Numbered from the stretch's first letter, positions 1 to 9,010 are shown. The stretch: 64,000 nt of DNA from Pseudomaricurvus sp033283335 (GCA_033283335.1 JAWMQP010000009.1:62001-126000), one strand, 5' to 3'. Notes: a model not told the origin generated them from the sequence alone. Translations and numbers: made by a program.

Positions 1-132
1 TAACTCAATGTCTCTTCAGTGCTGGCAGAGTTCAGGGATGGGACCAAAAGTGTGAACGGATACAGCGGTGGCTGACTGAACGGCTTGTATACTCGGGAAT
101 TTCGGTATTAACAGGCAAAGGGAGTCGGCCAC
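1..132 (+). promoter_or_regulatory. Upstream region of the HD-GYP gene with a candidate -10
   Basis: No gene is visible here. A TATACT hexamer at 88-93 lies about 40 bases before the start codon and could be a -10 element, but I see no convincing -35 at the right distance. A good ribosome-binding site (AAAGGGAG, about 117-123) precedes the ATG at 133. Confidence 0.3.
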
Positions 133-1530
133 ATGGGCGACGAGGTAGTTGCAGTGGGTGTGAAACAAATCAAAGTGGATGTCAATGACCTGACGGTGGG
201 CATGTTTGTGTCCGGGTTGGATCGCCCTTGGACGCAGACTCCGTTCCCGTTGCAGGGATTTTATATTCGCGAAGCTGAGGAAATCCGTCAGCTGAAAAAC
301 CACTGTCGTCATGTTTACATCGATGTTGCCAAGGGATCGGGTCCCGTTGCGCAAAAGTTAAAGACGCTACAAGCCAAGGAACAGTCAGAGGCCCGCGGCC
401 TCATTAAGGAAAAGGGAGCTCGAGCGGCGCGCAACAGCAAAGTCAAACTCGATGTATCCCCCCTCAAGATCCGTCGCGATGTCTATAGCGACCAGGTTCC
501 GCTGCAAAAAGAGGTCAAGCAGGCGCGTCAATTACACCAGGCGGTGTTTAATTCGGTCAGCGAGGTGATCAAGCAGCTCGGCAGCGGTGGCGATGTGCCG
601 GTGCAGGAAACCCGTCGCGTCGCCAGTCAGATGGTGGACAGCGTTTTGCGCAATCCCGACGCTTTTACCTGGCTGTCGCGGGTGAAAGAGGTGGATGAAC
701 ACACTTATAGCCACTCTGTGCGTTCGGCGGTGTGGGCCATTATTTTTGGCCGTCATATTGGCATGTCGAAAAAAGATCTCGATGTGCTGGCTTTGGGCGT
801 GCTGTTGAAAGATGTGGGCAAAACCAAAATTGATCGTCAACTGTTGGACAAGAATCCCCGTTCTGCCGCTGAAGAGCATGAGTACGAGCGCTTTGTTGAA
901 ATTGGTGTGGAAATTTTACGCCGCACGCCGAATGTCGAGCCGCGGGTGATCTCGGTGGTGAAATACCACTGTGAACGGGTGAACGGCAGTGGTTTTCCCC
1001 TGCAGTTGCGCGGCGATAAGATCCCCTTGCTGGGTAAGGTCGCAGGCATTGTGACCTATTATGATGAGGTCACCAATCCGCGTGGTGAACTGCATCCGCT
1101 GTCGCCATCCAAGGCCGTTGCCAAACTCTATGAGCGCCGCGATAAGGAGTTTCAGGAAGAGTTGGTGGTGGAGTTTATTCGTGCGATTGGGCTCTATCCC
1201 ACCGGTACTATTGTGGAACTCAACACCGGCGAAGTGGCCGTGGTGGTGGAGCAGAACTTTGAGCGCCGGCTGAAGCCGAAAGTGATTATTGTGCTGGATG
1301 CGTGCAAGGAACCCCTGAGTAAACCGATCTTTCTCGATCTGGCGGAAGATGACCGCCGCAAGCAGGCGCTGGTGGACAGCGGCAAGAAGCGTTTCGAAGA
1401 AGTGGAAAAAATCGAAATTTCCCAGGATCTTGAGCCAGGACGCTTTGATATCGACATCAAAAAAATTCGAGATGAATACCTGTTCAAGAGTGAGAAAAAA
1501 AGCCTGTTTTCATTCTTCAAACGGGATTAA
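133..1530 (+). CDS. Degenerate HD-GYP domain protein with N-terminal DUF3391
   Basis: The 465-residue protein has an N-terminal DUF3391-like region (about residues 10-110, starting KQIKVDVNDLTVGMFV) and a C-terminal HD-GYP fold (about 185-350). HD-GYP enzymes hydrolyse cyclic-di-GMP, but several metal ligands are changed here. The HD pair is K226-D227 in LLKDVGK, the usual HH is H279-C280, the signature GYP reads GFP (287-289), and the Asp expected in the following helix is replaced in VTYYDEV. H194 is kept. The protein is therefore probably a c-di-GMP binder or protein-interaction module rather than an active phosphodiesterase. The ATG at 133 has a good ribosome-binding site; an in-frame GTG at 160 starts right at the conserved block and is the alternative. 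Confidence 0.85.
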   Translation: MGDEVVAVGVKQIKVDVNDLTVGMFVSGLDRPWTQTPFPLQGFYIREAEEIRQLKNHCRHVYIDVAKGSGPVAQKLKTLQAKEQSEARGLIKEKGARAARNSKVKLDVSPLKIRRDVYSDQVPLQKEVKQARQLHQAVFNSVSEVIKQLGSGGDVPVQETRRVASQMVDSVLRNPDAFTWLSRVKEVDEHTYSHSVRSAVWAIIFGRHIGMSKKDLDVLALGVLLKDVGKTKIDRQLLDKNPRSAAEEHEYERFVEIGVEILRRTPNVEPRVISVVKYHCERVNGSGFPLQLRGDKIPLLGKVAGIVTYYDEVTNPRGELHPLSPSKAVAKLYERRDKEFQEELVVEFIRAIGLYPTGTIVELNTGEVAVVVEQNFERRLKPKVIIVLDACKEPLSKPIFLDLAEDDRRKQALVDSGKKRFEEVEKIEISQDLEPGRFDIDIKKIRDEYLFKSEKKSLFSFFKRD

Positions 1531-3476
1531 TGCCCGCCCTGTTTGATAAATTCGACGGTTTTGTTGTGGCTGATTTCCCGCGCTTCAATGTGTTCGAACT
1601 CTTTTGACAGCAGTACCTGACCTATTCCGCTTTGGTTGAAGAGCAAGCCATTGCCGCCGCTTGGCTGGCGGCGTTTGATGCGCATGGCGCGGCGCTTGGT
1701 GAACAAGTTCAGTGGCGAGCGGCTGGCGTATAACCAGCGGTTGAGGCGGTCAAACCAGCGCAGCAAGGTTGGCGGGAAACAGTTTTTGATACCGCTGGCG
1801 GTCACTTGCAATATCTCCGGGCTGTGGTGGCGATGACGCAGGGTAATGTCATACACGAAACTGTAGTGAACATCGCCGGAAATGATAATAAAGTGCGGCG
1901 GAGTCTGGGCATGGCGAAAGATATTGAGGATAACGTTAGCCGCGCCTGGATGGGCCATCCAGTTTTCCGCGTCCACCATCAGCGGTTTGCCAAAAGTGGT
2001 GAAAACCCTTTGCACCGCCTCGATCAATTTCACTCCAAACACCGGCGCGGCTGACACCAGAATGACCGCGTCTTCCCCGATCATCTGCTGCTGCAGAGCC
2101 GATAGAGACTCCCAGTCCATCAGCCCGGACGGTTTATTCGGATTGCGTTCCGAGCGCCAGCGATGGGTGCGGGTATCCAGCACGATCAGTTTCGGTTGAG
2201 TGTCCAGATGATAGTGCCACTGGCCCCATTGCAGCAGTCTGTCCACCAGTTGATCGTGTTGGGAAATACCCTGGTCTGTAAAATGCGACAAGCCTTCCTG
2301 GTTCAGGTCGGTGAAGTGACGGGGTTGATTGCCCCAGCCCTGGCACAACCAATAACCGATCAGGGCATTGCCGATAATGCGGCGGGAAAACGGATGGTTG
2401 TAGGCGGCATCCTCCCAGCCGCGTGTCAGGTTCCAGTCATCGGTAACGTCATGGTCGTCGAAGATCATGTAGGTGGGGATATGGGCCAGGGCCCTTTGTA
2501 CCCGGGGCAATCCTTCGACAAAATCTTCAATGATGGCCTGTTCAGCCCGGTAGCGATCCCGGCAGGGCTCCGGCATGCTCTTTTCTCCGGCGCTGAGATC
2601 CAGGGTTTCCCACAGGCTTGGTGACCACACCAGCAGGTACATGGCAATCACCTCGCTGACACAGATCAGGTGATTGTGGGCTCCGGATGCTGTGAAAATG
2701 GGCTTTTTAGCACCGGTAAAAAACTGCTCCAGCAACCCCTGGTTGGCCTGGGTGTCAGGCAGCAGTTTTTCCCGCTGGTAGTAACAGGCGGGGCTTTGCA
2801 GCAGCGAGGCGGTGTTATCGACCGTGGCGCCTTCAAACTGTTCGTGAAACAGCCCCAACCGCTCTATCAACTGGTGTATGGCCCAGAGCGTGGGACCAGC
2901 GACTTCGTCGGCATAGATCTGATCGCCGGAAAACAGCAGCAGGGCAGGGCAGCTTTCTGCCTGGGTGCGACTTTCTGCCAGCAGTTTATCCACCTGCAGC
3001 AGGCCATCCTGACTCGGGTGGTGGGGTTTGCGGCAGGAGCCGTGGAGGAGGTTATCGAGCCTGGATTTGAGGGTGAAACCCGGTCGTTGCTGGTTGTCGT
3101 AGCAGAGATGGGGCAGGTGTTGCTGCAGCGCTACACCATCGGTGAGCAGGTCGTATTCCAGATAGCGGTCGTGGGGCAGGGCGGTGTCGCTGCAAGCGGT
3201 CAGCAGCTGGATAAAGCAATGCTGGCCCAGTTGAACCGTCTGAACCTGAAGGTCATCGCTGCCGGACTGCAGATCCAGGCGTTTCTCACCGTTCTCAAAC
3301 AGCTGGAAGTGGAAGTCACAGCGGTGGCTGGTTGCCAGCCACAGGGTCAACTGGGTGTCACTGCAGTGCCGCAGAACCGGACCGGACAGAATCACCGGCA
3401 GGGTTTGTGCCCTGCCTGCGTCCTGTGGCGCTTGTTGATGGGCTGTAGGCACTGGCTCGGCTGTCGGTTCTGGCAC
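1527..3476 (-). CDS. PhoD-like alkaline phosphatase family metallophosphoesterase
   Basis: This 649-residue protein is a PhoD-type phosphatase/phosphodiesterase. Metal-binding motifs occur in order: SGDQIYADE (about 183-191), MIFDDHDVTDDW (about 337-348) and IISGDVHYSF (about 531-540). No signal peptide is evident, so a cytoplasmic location is likely, unlike secreted Bacillus PhoD. The start is set at GTG 3476, which follows GAGG at a 6-7 base spacing; longer in-frame extension would overlap psd and translates to low-quality sequence. It begins 16 bases after psd ends, as the last gene of the rsgA-sseA-psd run, which suggests co-transcription and perhaps phospholipid or phosphodiester turnover (inference). 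Its stop overlaps the end of the HD-GYP gene by four bases, tail to tail. Confidence 0.85.
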   Translation of the reverse strand: MPEPTAEPVPTAHQQAPQDAGRAQTLPVILSGPVLRHCSDTQLTLWLATSHRCDFHFQLFENGEKRLDLQSGSDDLQVQTVQLGQHCFIQLLTACSDTALPHDRYLEYDLLTDGVALQQHLPHLCYDNQQRPGFTLKSRLDNLLHGSCRKPHHPSQDGLLQVDKLLAESRTQAESCPALLLFSGDQIYADEVAGPTLWAIHQLIERLGLFHEQFEGATVDNTASLLQSPACYYQREKLLPDTQANQGLLEQFFTGAKKPIFTASGAHNHLICVSEVIAMYLLVWSPSLWETLDLSAGEKSMPEPCRDRYRAEQAIIEDFVEGLPRVQRALAHIPTYMIFDDHDVTDDWNLTRGWEDAAYNHPFSRRIIGNALIGYWLCQGWGNQPRHFTDLNQEGLSHFTDQGISQHDQLVDRLLQWGQWHYHLDTQPKLIVLDTRTHRWRSERNPNKPSGLMDWESLSALQQQMIGEDAVILVSAAPVFGVKLIEAVQRVFTTFGKPLMVDAENWMAHPGAANVILNIFRHAQTPPHFIIISGDVHYSFVYDITLRHRHHSPEILQVTASGIKNCFPPTLLRWFDRLNRWLYASRSPLNLFTKRRAMRIKRRQPSGGNGLLFNQSGIGQVLLSKEFEHIEAREISHNKTVEFIKQGGH

Positions 3477-3492
3477 GGTGACCCTCAAGGTT

Positions 3493-4350
3493 TCAGGCAG
3501 TACGTTTGGTTCCCAGTTTCTCGCCCATACGCGTGGGGCTGCCAGCGCTGTAGCTTTCACACCAGTCAATGGCGTCTTTGCCAAACAGCACAATGGCGGT
3601 AGAGCCGAGTTTGAAGCGGCCCATTTCATCGCCGGTGCTGTATTCAAAGGTTTCACGGCCGTCGTAGTGAGTGGTGCGCACTGTGCGGGGTTCCGGTGTG
3701 ACCTGTCCAGCCCAGACGGTTTCAATGCTGGCCACAATCATGGCACCAACCAGAATCACGGCCATGGGGCCGGCATCAGTGTCGAACAGGCACACGGCGC
3801 GTTCGTTACGGGCAAACAGCCGTGGGACATTTTCGGCGGTGGTGTCGTTTACGGAAAACAGATCACCGGGAACATGTACCATGGACGTCAGTTTGCCACC
3901 GAAGGGCATGTGCACCCGGTGATAATCCCTCGGCGACAAATACACCACAGCAAACTTACCGTCTTCAAACGGTGTGGCCAGTGTGGCATCGCCACCGACC
4001 AGTTCCTGCAGGCTGTAATCCTGGCCTTTGGCTTGAAAAATCCGGCCGTGGCGGATGTCGCCGATCTGGCTGATGGCACCGTCGGCGGGACAGACAATGG
4101 CGTTGTCGTCATCACAGATAGGGCGGGCATCTTCGCGTAAGGCGCGAGTGAAAAAGGCGTTGAAGGACGGGTAGGCGCAGGGGTCGGTTTCCACCGCTTC
4201 GCTCATATCGATGTCGTAGCGTTTGACGAACCAGCGCGTAAACGGATCCTTGATCCAGCCAATGGAGGTGTTGGCCAGCCAGCCGGCAGCGCGGGAAATC
4301 AGGTGTTGTGGTACCAGGTACTGGAATCCAATAAACAGCTTTTCTTTCAC
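3493..4350 (-). CDS. psd: Phosphatidylserine decarboxylase proenzyme
   Basis: Psd makes phosphatidylethanolamine from phosphatidylserine at the inner membrane. The proenzyme self-cleaves at an LGST motif, visible here as KLGSTAIVLF with Ser250 becoming the pyruvoyl group of the alpha chain. The PADGAIS block (D90) and YHRVHMPF block (H147) of the autocleavage site are present. At 285 residues it has normal length for the short proteobacterial form. The GTG start at 4350 is preceded by GAAGGAAG; a longer in-frame start at 4401 would run into sseA and lacks conserved sequence. It lies 14 bases downstream of sseA in the same operon. Confidence 0.96.
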   Translation of the reverse strand: MKEKLFIGFQYLVPQHLISRAAGWLANTSIGWIKDPFTRWFVKRYDIDMSEAVETDPCAYPSFNAFFTRALREDARPICDDDNAIVCPADGAISQIGDIRHGRIFQAKGQDYSLQELVGGDATLATPFEDGKFAVVYLSPRDYHRVHMPFGGKLTSMVHVPGDLFSVNDTTAENVPRLFARNERAVCLFDTDAGPMAVILVGAMIVASIETVWAGQVTPEPRTVRTTHYDGRETFEYSTGDEMGRFKLGSTAIVLFGKDAIDWCESYSAGSPTRMGEKLGTKRTA

Positions 4351-4364
4351 AATACTTCCTTCAA

Positions 4365-5174
4365 TTACACTTCGACAGGCGTATCGGGGTGATTGCCCCA
4401 CTCGGACCAGGAGCCGTGATAGCCCTTAACGTTGAGGCCGAGAATTTTCCCCAGCAGGTAGGTGAAGCCGGAGCGATGGTGGCTCTGGCAGTGTGACACG
4501 ATGGTCTGATTGGCATTGAAGCCCAGCTCGTTGAGACGTTCCAGCGCGTCTTCGCGAATGCGAAGGTCACGACTCGGGTCCATCATGCTGGTCCACTCAC
4601 AGTGAATCGCGCCGGGCATATGGCCACCCTTTTGCGCCAGCACTTTTTCACCGCGATATTCCTCGGCGCTGCGGGCATCCCAAACGGCAAAGTCCGGTTG
4701 TCCCAGGCGCGGCAGAATGTCGGCAATCTCAATGACGACGGCCGGGTCGATGGTCAGGTGCTGGGGCACCGGCGTGCGTGCGGACGTGTCAGTAGTCAGT
4801 GGCAGTCCGGCACTGCGCCAGGCGTGAATGCCGCCGTTCAAGTACGAGTAGTGTTTATGGCCAATGGCATCCAGCGTCCAGATCAGGCGTCCGGCCCAGC
4901 CGCCCCCTTCATCGTCGTAGGCCACCACGTGGGTGTCATCGCTCAGTCCCAGGCGCTCGAACAGGGTTTCCAGTTGCGGCAGGCCGGCAATTCGACCGGG
5001 GGCTGGCGGCTGGCCACAGACCAGGGCTTTGGGGGAGACGTACTGGGCTCCGGGGATATGGCCCTGCTGGAAGCTCGCTTCTGAACACAGGTCGATAATG
5101 AGCAGTTTCGGCTGGTCCAGTTGCGCCTGCAGTTCTTCAGGCTCAATCAAGAGGGGCAGTAAGGGGGCGGTCAT
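4365..5174 (-). CDS. sseA: Thiosulfate/3-mercaptopyruvate sulfurtransferase (two rhodanese domains)
   Basis: The 269-residue protein has two rhodanese domains. The first (about 8-125) lacks a catalytic Cys loop and the second (about 150-265) carries Cys229 in the loop CQSHHRSG. The enzyme transfers sulfur to cyanide or another thiophile. A rhodanese between rsgA and psd is a conserved arrangement in pseudomonads and relatives. The active loop differs from the CGSGVTA loop of mercaptopyruvate sulfurtransferases, so thiosulfate may be the better donor (inference). The ATG at 5174 has GGAG eight bases upstream and is preferred over a GTG at 5189. Confidence 0.9.
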   Translation of the reverse strand: MTAPLLPLLIEPEELQAQLDQPKLLIIDLCSEASFQQGHIPGAQYVSPKALVCGQPPAPGRIAGLPQLETLFERLGLSDDTHVVAYDDEGGGWAGRLIWTLDAIGHKHYSYLNGGIHAWRSAGLPLTTDTSARTPVPQHLTIDPAVVIEIADILPRLGQPDFAVWDARSAEEYRGEKVLAQKGGHMPGAIHCEWTSMMDPSRDLRIREDALERLNELGFNANQTIVSHCQSHHRSGFTYLLGKILGLNVKGYHGSWSEWGNHPDTPVEV

Positions 5175-5305
5175 GGTTTGGTTCTCCACGCAAAATCGCT
5201 CAGTGTTGATTTATCAGGGTTGCCTTAAAGGTCTTAATATTTAAACGCCATGGCCCGGCATTGTACTGCAAAGCCCGCTCAATGTGCGGCCATGGCGGTG
5301 CTGTT

Positions 5306-6337
5306 TCAGGAGTGGCTATCGCTTTGCAGGGTGGAAAGGATGTAGCGGAAGCTGGCCCAGCGGGTCTGGCTGATGTCGCCGTCTTCCAGCGCTTGTCGCA
5401 GGGCGCAGCCGGGTTCCGTTTCGTGGGCGCAGTCGCGAAATTTGCAGTGGCCGAGGAACGGTCGAAATTCCACAAAGCCTTCCAGTAAGCTTTGTTCGTC
5501 CATATGCCAAAGGCCAAATTCCCGTATTCCGGGGGAGTCAATCAGATGACCACCGGCGGGGAAGTGGTAGAGCTGGGCGGTGGTAGTGGTGTGTGTGCCC
5601 TGCTGGTTGATTTCAGACAGGGCGCCGACTTTCAATTCCTCATGGGGCAGCAGCATATTGATCAGTGAGGATTTGCCGACGCCGGACTGGCCGACAAACA
5701 CACTGGTATAGTGGGTTAAATACTCAATAAGCTGTTCCAGGCCCTGCTCGGTTTTGGTGGAGGCATTGAGCCACTCGTAGCCCAACTGGGTGTAACGGGT
5801 CTGCAGTTCGTGCAGCTTGTCCCGGTTGTTGTCGTCGATACGATCGACTTTGTTGAGCAGGATAATGGGCTGGATATCGAGTGATTCGGCGGCCACCAGG
5901 TAGCGATCAATCAGGTTGGCGTAGGGCTCGGGGTAAGGCGCGATGACGATGACGATGCGGTCAATGTTGGCGGCCACGGTTTTCATATCGCCGTAGGGGT
6001 CCGGTCGGCTGAGTTCGGAATGGCGCGGCAGGACGGCGACGATCACACCCAGCGGGTCACCGCTGCGCCACACGACTTTATCGCCGGTTACCAATGACCC
6101 CAGGTTGGCGCGCATATGGCACCGTTGCACCCGGCCTTGCTGTTCGCCTTCCAGCGCTTCGACGGCCACCTGAGTGCCGTAATGGGCGATCACCAGACCG
6201 TGTTGTTCCGGCCCCAGGTCGCCTTCCTGCAGCTGTTCCTGAGCGCGGGCCTCACGCTTGGTGGCGCGGGCGGCACGTTCTTCCTGGACTTTCTGGATGC
6301 GCCAGGCCTGGCGGCGGGTTAATTTGCGTTTACTCAT
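5306..6337 (-). CDS. rsgA: Ribosome small-subunit-dependent GTPase A
   Basis: RsgA (YjeQ) is a circularly permuted GTPase that checks late maturation of the 30S subunit. The 343-residue protein has a basic N-terminus (SKRKLTRRQAWRIQK), an OB-fold (about 35-110), then the G-motifs in permuted order: LNKVD (G4), GQSGVGKSSLIN (G1), and DSPGIREFGLW (G3). A C-terminal zinc knuckle follows (CKFRDCAHETEPGC). It is the first gene of the minus-strand operon leading to sseA, psd and the PhoD-like gene. It is transcribed divergently from orn, with a dispersed palindrome between the two. Confidence 0.97.
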   Translation of the reverse strand: MSKRKLTRRQAWRIQKVQEERAARATKREARAQEQLQEGDLGPEQHGLVIAHYGTQVAVEALEGEQQGRVQRCHMRANLGSLVTGDKVVWRSGDPLGVIVAVLPRHSELSRPDPYGDMKTVAANIDRIVIVIAPYPEPYANLIDRYLVAAESLDIQPIILLNKVDRIDDNNRDKLHELQTRYTQLGYEWLNASTKTEQGLEQLIEYLTHYTSVFVGQSGVGKSSLINMLLPHEELKVGALSEINQQGTHTTTTAQLYHFPAGGHLIDSPGIREFGLWHMDEQSLLEGFVEFRPFLGHCKFRDCAHETEPGCALRQALEDGDISQTRWASFRYILSTLQSDSHS

Positions 6338-6412
6338 GGGTTTTTCGTGTCATCGGTGGAGCTGCTATAGTTGTGCTCGATTTTGGAGATTCTTTTGGGA
6401 TCGCCTGCCAGA

Positions 6413-6500
6413 GAGGTTCCCTTACGGGACACGCTGTGAATGCATCCATGCACGCTCGGCGTCGGCATCCATGCCTCCGACGGTCCCGCAAGGGAACCTC
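6413..6500. repeat. Extragenic palindromic repeat between rsgA and orn
   Basis: An 18-base inverted repeat with one mismatch (GAGGTTCCCTTACGGGAC at 6413-6430, its partner at 6483-6500) encloses 52 bases. A nested hairpin (CGTCGGCAT / ATGCCTCCGACG, about 6469-6493) lies inside, next to a GTGAATGCATCCATGCAC stretch. The architecture is that of a dispersed intergenic palindrome (REP/MITE-like), and similar GTGAATxCATCCATG-containing repeats are familiar from marine gammaproteobacterial genomes (recollection, not checked). No second copy lies in this window. In RNA it would form a strong structure in the leader of either divergent gene. Confidence 0.7.
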
Positions 6501-6577
6501 ACCGTCAGGCTGAGTGCCATCCCTCAAACAACAAGCTCTCGCCCCAAATTATTGGCATTGTAGTGGATTTGAAGATT

Positions 6578-7132
6578 ATGAGTAGCGAAATGAACAAAGA
6601 CGATAACTTGATCTGGATCGATCTGGAGATGACCGGTCTCAGCCCCGAGAACGATGTCATCATCGAAATCGCTACCATTGTGACCGATGCCCAGCTCAAT
6701 GTGCTGGCCGAGGGGCCGGTCATGGCCATTCATCAGCCGGAAGCGGTGATGAACGCCATGGATGAGTGGAATACCCGTCAGCACGGCAAGTCGGGGCTGA
6801 CGGCGCGGGTGTTGGCCAGCGATATTTCCGCCCAGCAGGCGGAGCAGGCGACCATTGAGTTTCTCAAGCGGTGGGTGCCGGCCGGCAAGTCCCCCATTTG
6901 CGGCAATTCCATCTGTCAGGACCGTCGCTTTCTGGCGCGTTACATGCCCGATCTGGAGGCGTATTTCCACTATCGCAATCTGGACGTCAGCACTCTCAAG
7001 GAGCTGGCCCGGCGCTGGAAGCCTGAGGTGTTAACCGGTGTGAAGAAAACCGGTGCGCATCTGGCGCTGGACGATATCCGCGATTCCATCGAAGAGTTGA
7101 AGCACTATCGGGCAGAGTTTATTCGCCTGTAA
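6578..7132 (+). CDS. orn: Oligoribonuclease
   Basis: Orn is a DEDDh 3'-5' exoribonuclease that degrades the shortest RNA pieces, including pGpG made from c-di-GMP. The protein has WIDLEMTGL (exo I, D and E), CGNSICQDRRFL (exo II) and HLALDDIRDSIEEL (exo III, with His and Asp). Its 184 residues match the family. The start could be ATG 6578 or ATG 6590; both precede the conserved NLIWIDLEMTGL block and neither has a strong ribosome-binding site. Placement opposite rsgA is the usual gammaproteobacterial arrangement. It ends tail-to-tail with the methyltransferase gene, 17 bases away. Confidence 0.97.
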   Translation: MSSEMNKDDNLIWIDLEMTGLSPENDVIIEIATIVTDAQLNVLAEGPVMAIHQPEAVMNAMDEWNTRQHGKSGLTARVLASDISAQQAEQATIEFLKRWVPAGKSPICGNSICQDRRFLARYMPDLEAYFHYRNLDVSTLKELARRWKPEVLTGVKKTGAHLALDDIRDSIEELKHYRAEFIRL

Positions 7133-7149
7133 GGTAAACCGGGTGAAAC

Positions 7150-7764
7150 TCAGGTGTTGTACACATCCAGTACCAGCCCCCAGGCATTGTGGGGCTCGGG
7201 CACATCCCAGTCGCTGAACACGGCGTCCATTTTTTTCTGGTAGTACTGGGCCACCTTGCGGTAGGTGGGGCGACCCGGATCGGTGATCAGGGCGCGTTCG
7301 ACACCGGCGTCCATGGCGCGGCCGATCAGCTGGCGAATGGGCTTGACCAGACTGTCCCAGAAGCAGATGTCGGCGCCGATGATCATATCGAACTGGCTTA
7401 GGTCGTCGACACTGATGTCTTCAAAGCGCATTTGAATGGTGTCGGTGCTGACGCCGTTGAGGGCGGCGTGGTATTCGAGAAACGGAAATACCCGTTCATC
7501 GGCATCCAGCGATACCACTTCTGCGCCGAACTCTTTTGCGCAAAAAATTCCACCCAGGCCCCAGCCACAACCGATTTCCAGAATACGACTGCCGGGTTCC
7601 GGTGGGCATTCGCGCAGGTAGTCCATCAGCACGTAGGTGGATTTCCAGAATTTGGTGCCGTGCAGGCTCGCTTCACCGACTTTGCGTTTGAGGTGGCGCA
7701 TGTCCGGATGGCTGTTTTTCAGGATCTGTAAACCAAAAGCTTCGCGAGTATGTTTGTCAGTCAT
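7150..7764 (-). CDS. Class I SAM-dependent methyltransferase
   Basis: The 204-residue protein has the SAM-binding motif I ILEIGCGWGLGG (about 60-71), motif II ending VVSLDADE, and a motif IV region MIIGADICFWDSL. The fold matches the nicotinamide-N-methyltransferase/ETFB-lysine methyltransferase group of small Rossmann enzymes. The GADICFWD stretch resembles the DxxY-type motif of protein-lysine methyltransferases in this group, so a protein substrate is possible (inference). It follows queG by 30 bases on the same strand and is probably co-transcribed. The substrate is not evident. Confidence 0.8.
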   Translation of the reverse strand: MTDKHTREAFGLQILKNSHPDMRHLKRKVGEASLHGTKFWKSTYVLMDYLRECPPEPGSRILEIGCGWGLGGIFCAKEFGAEVVSLDADERVFPFLEYHAALNGVSTDTIQMRFEDISVDDLSQFDMIIGADICFWDSLVKPIRQLIGRAMDAGVERALITDPGRPTYRKVAQYYQKKMDAVFSDWDVPEPHNAWGLVLDVYNT

Positions 7765-7794
7765 TCGCAGTCGTTTTCCTAGGTTATCAAACGG

Positions 7795-8967
7795 TCAGGG
7801 TGATGTGTTTGCTCGTCGCAGCTTGCGCTTGCGACGCCGGTTAGGATTGGCGTGTTGATCGAGAGACCACTGCACATGTTCACGTACAAGCTCTGAAGGG
7901 TAATCCATTTTTTGCTGCAGTGCATTGACAATGCGCTCGCTGGTGGGGGCATTGCCCAGGCCGATGGCCAGGTTGCGCAACCAGCGCTCGTAGCCGATGC
8001 GACGAATGGCGGAACCTTCGGTATTGGTTAAAAATTCGGTTTCACTCCAGTTGAATAATTCCACCAGATCGCGGCGGTCGAGTGAGTGACGGGGTGTGAA
8101 GCTGTCTTCCCGGGAAAAACTGGCGTACTTATTCCAGGGGCAGATGGCCTGGCAGTCATCGCAACCGAACACCCGGTTGCCCATGGGCTCGCGGAATTCC
8201 AGTGGAATTGTGCCCTTGTTTTCAATGGTCAGGTAGGAAATGCAGCGGCGTGCGTCCAATTCGTAGGGGCGAGGAAAGGCATCGGTAGGGCACACTTTGA
8301 GGCACGCCTGGCAGTCTCCACAACGATCCGGCGGCGAACTGTCATTGATGGGCAGCGGTAAACTGGTCAGAATTTCGCCCAGAAAAAACCAGCTGCCGGC
8401 CTGCTCATGCAGCAGTAAGGTGTGTTTACCGACCCAGCCCAGTCCGGCTTTGGCCGCCAGTGGCCTTTCCATGACCGGCGCACTGTCGACAAAGGCCCGC
8501 TGAATGATTTCGCTGCCCGTGGGCTCACCGAGTTCCCGGGTTACCGCCGTCTCTATCTGCTGGGCGAGTTTGCTCAGGCGTTTGCGAATCAGTTTGTGGT
8601 AATCGCGACCCAGCGCGTAGCGGGAGACATAGGCTTTCTCACCGTCTTTGAGGATGCGGATCGGGTCGGTATCGGCCGGCAGATAGTCCATGCGTGCGCA
8701 GATCACCCGTTGAGTGCCTGGCAGTAATTCCTGGGGACGCGAGCGCTTGTGCCCGTGTTCTCCCAGCCAGGCCATATCGCCTTGATAACCTTTGTCGAGC
8801 CACGCCTGTAAGCGCTGTTCTTCGGTCTCCAGGTTGGTATCGCTGATACCGATTTGCTGAAACCCCAGTTCCCGCCCCCAGTGTTCAATGTCGCTGGCCA
8901 GCGCCAACAAAAACTCAGCGGACAAGTTCAACAGGTTTGCCGACGCTGGATCGTTGCGGTTGCTCAT
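7795..8967 (-). CDS. queG: Epoxyqueuosine reductase
   Basis: QueG carries out the last step of queuosine synthesis, reducing epoxyqueuosine in the wobble position of tRNAs with a cobalamin cofactor and two 4Fe-4S clusters. Two ferredoxin-type cysteine sets are visible: CGDCQACLKVCPTDAF and FGCDDCQAICPWN. The C-terminal part (HEAT-like, about 320-390) and the basic tail are typical. The 390-residue length is normal. It is divergent from nnr across 83 bases, as in many gammaproteobacteria. Confidence 0.95.
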   Translation of the reverse strand: MSNRNDPASANLLNLSAEFLLALASDIEHWGRELGFQQIGISDTNLETEEQRLQAWLDKGYQGDMAWLGEHGHKRSRPQELLPGTQRVICARMDYLPADTDPIRILKDGEKAYVSRYALGRDYHKLIRKRLSKLAQQIETAVTRELGEPTGSEIIQRAFVDSAPVMERPLAAKAGLGWVGKHTLLLHEQAGSWFFLGEILTSLPLPINDSSPPDRCGDCQACLKVCPTDAFPRPYELDARRCISYLTIENKGTIPLEFREPMGNRVFGCDDCQAICPWNKYASFSREDSFTPRHSLDRRDLVELFNWSETEFLTNTEGSAIRRIGYERWLRNLAIGLGNAPTSERIVNALQQKMDYPSELVREHVQWSLDQHANPNRRRKRKLRRANTSP

Positions 8968-9010
8968 GGGGATTCACCGGGGAGTGAGACGATTGGTTGA
9001 ATGAAACGTG

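Noticed and set aside
2670..3602. 310-codon plus-strand open frame
   Set aside because: Antisense to the PhoD-like gene; the opposite strand has clear catalytic motifs.
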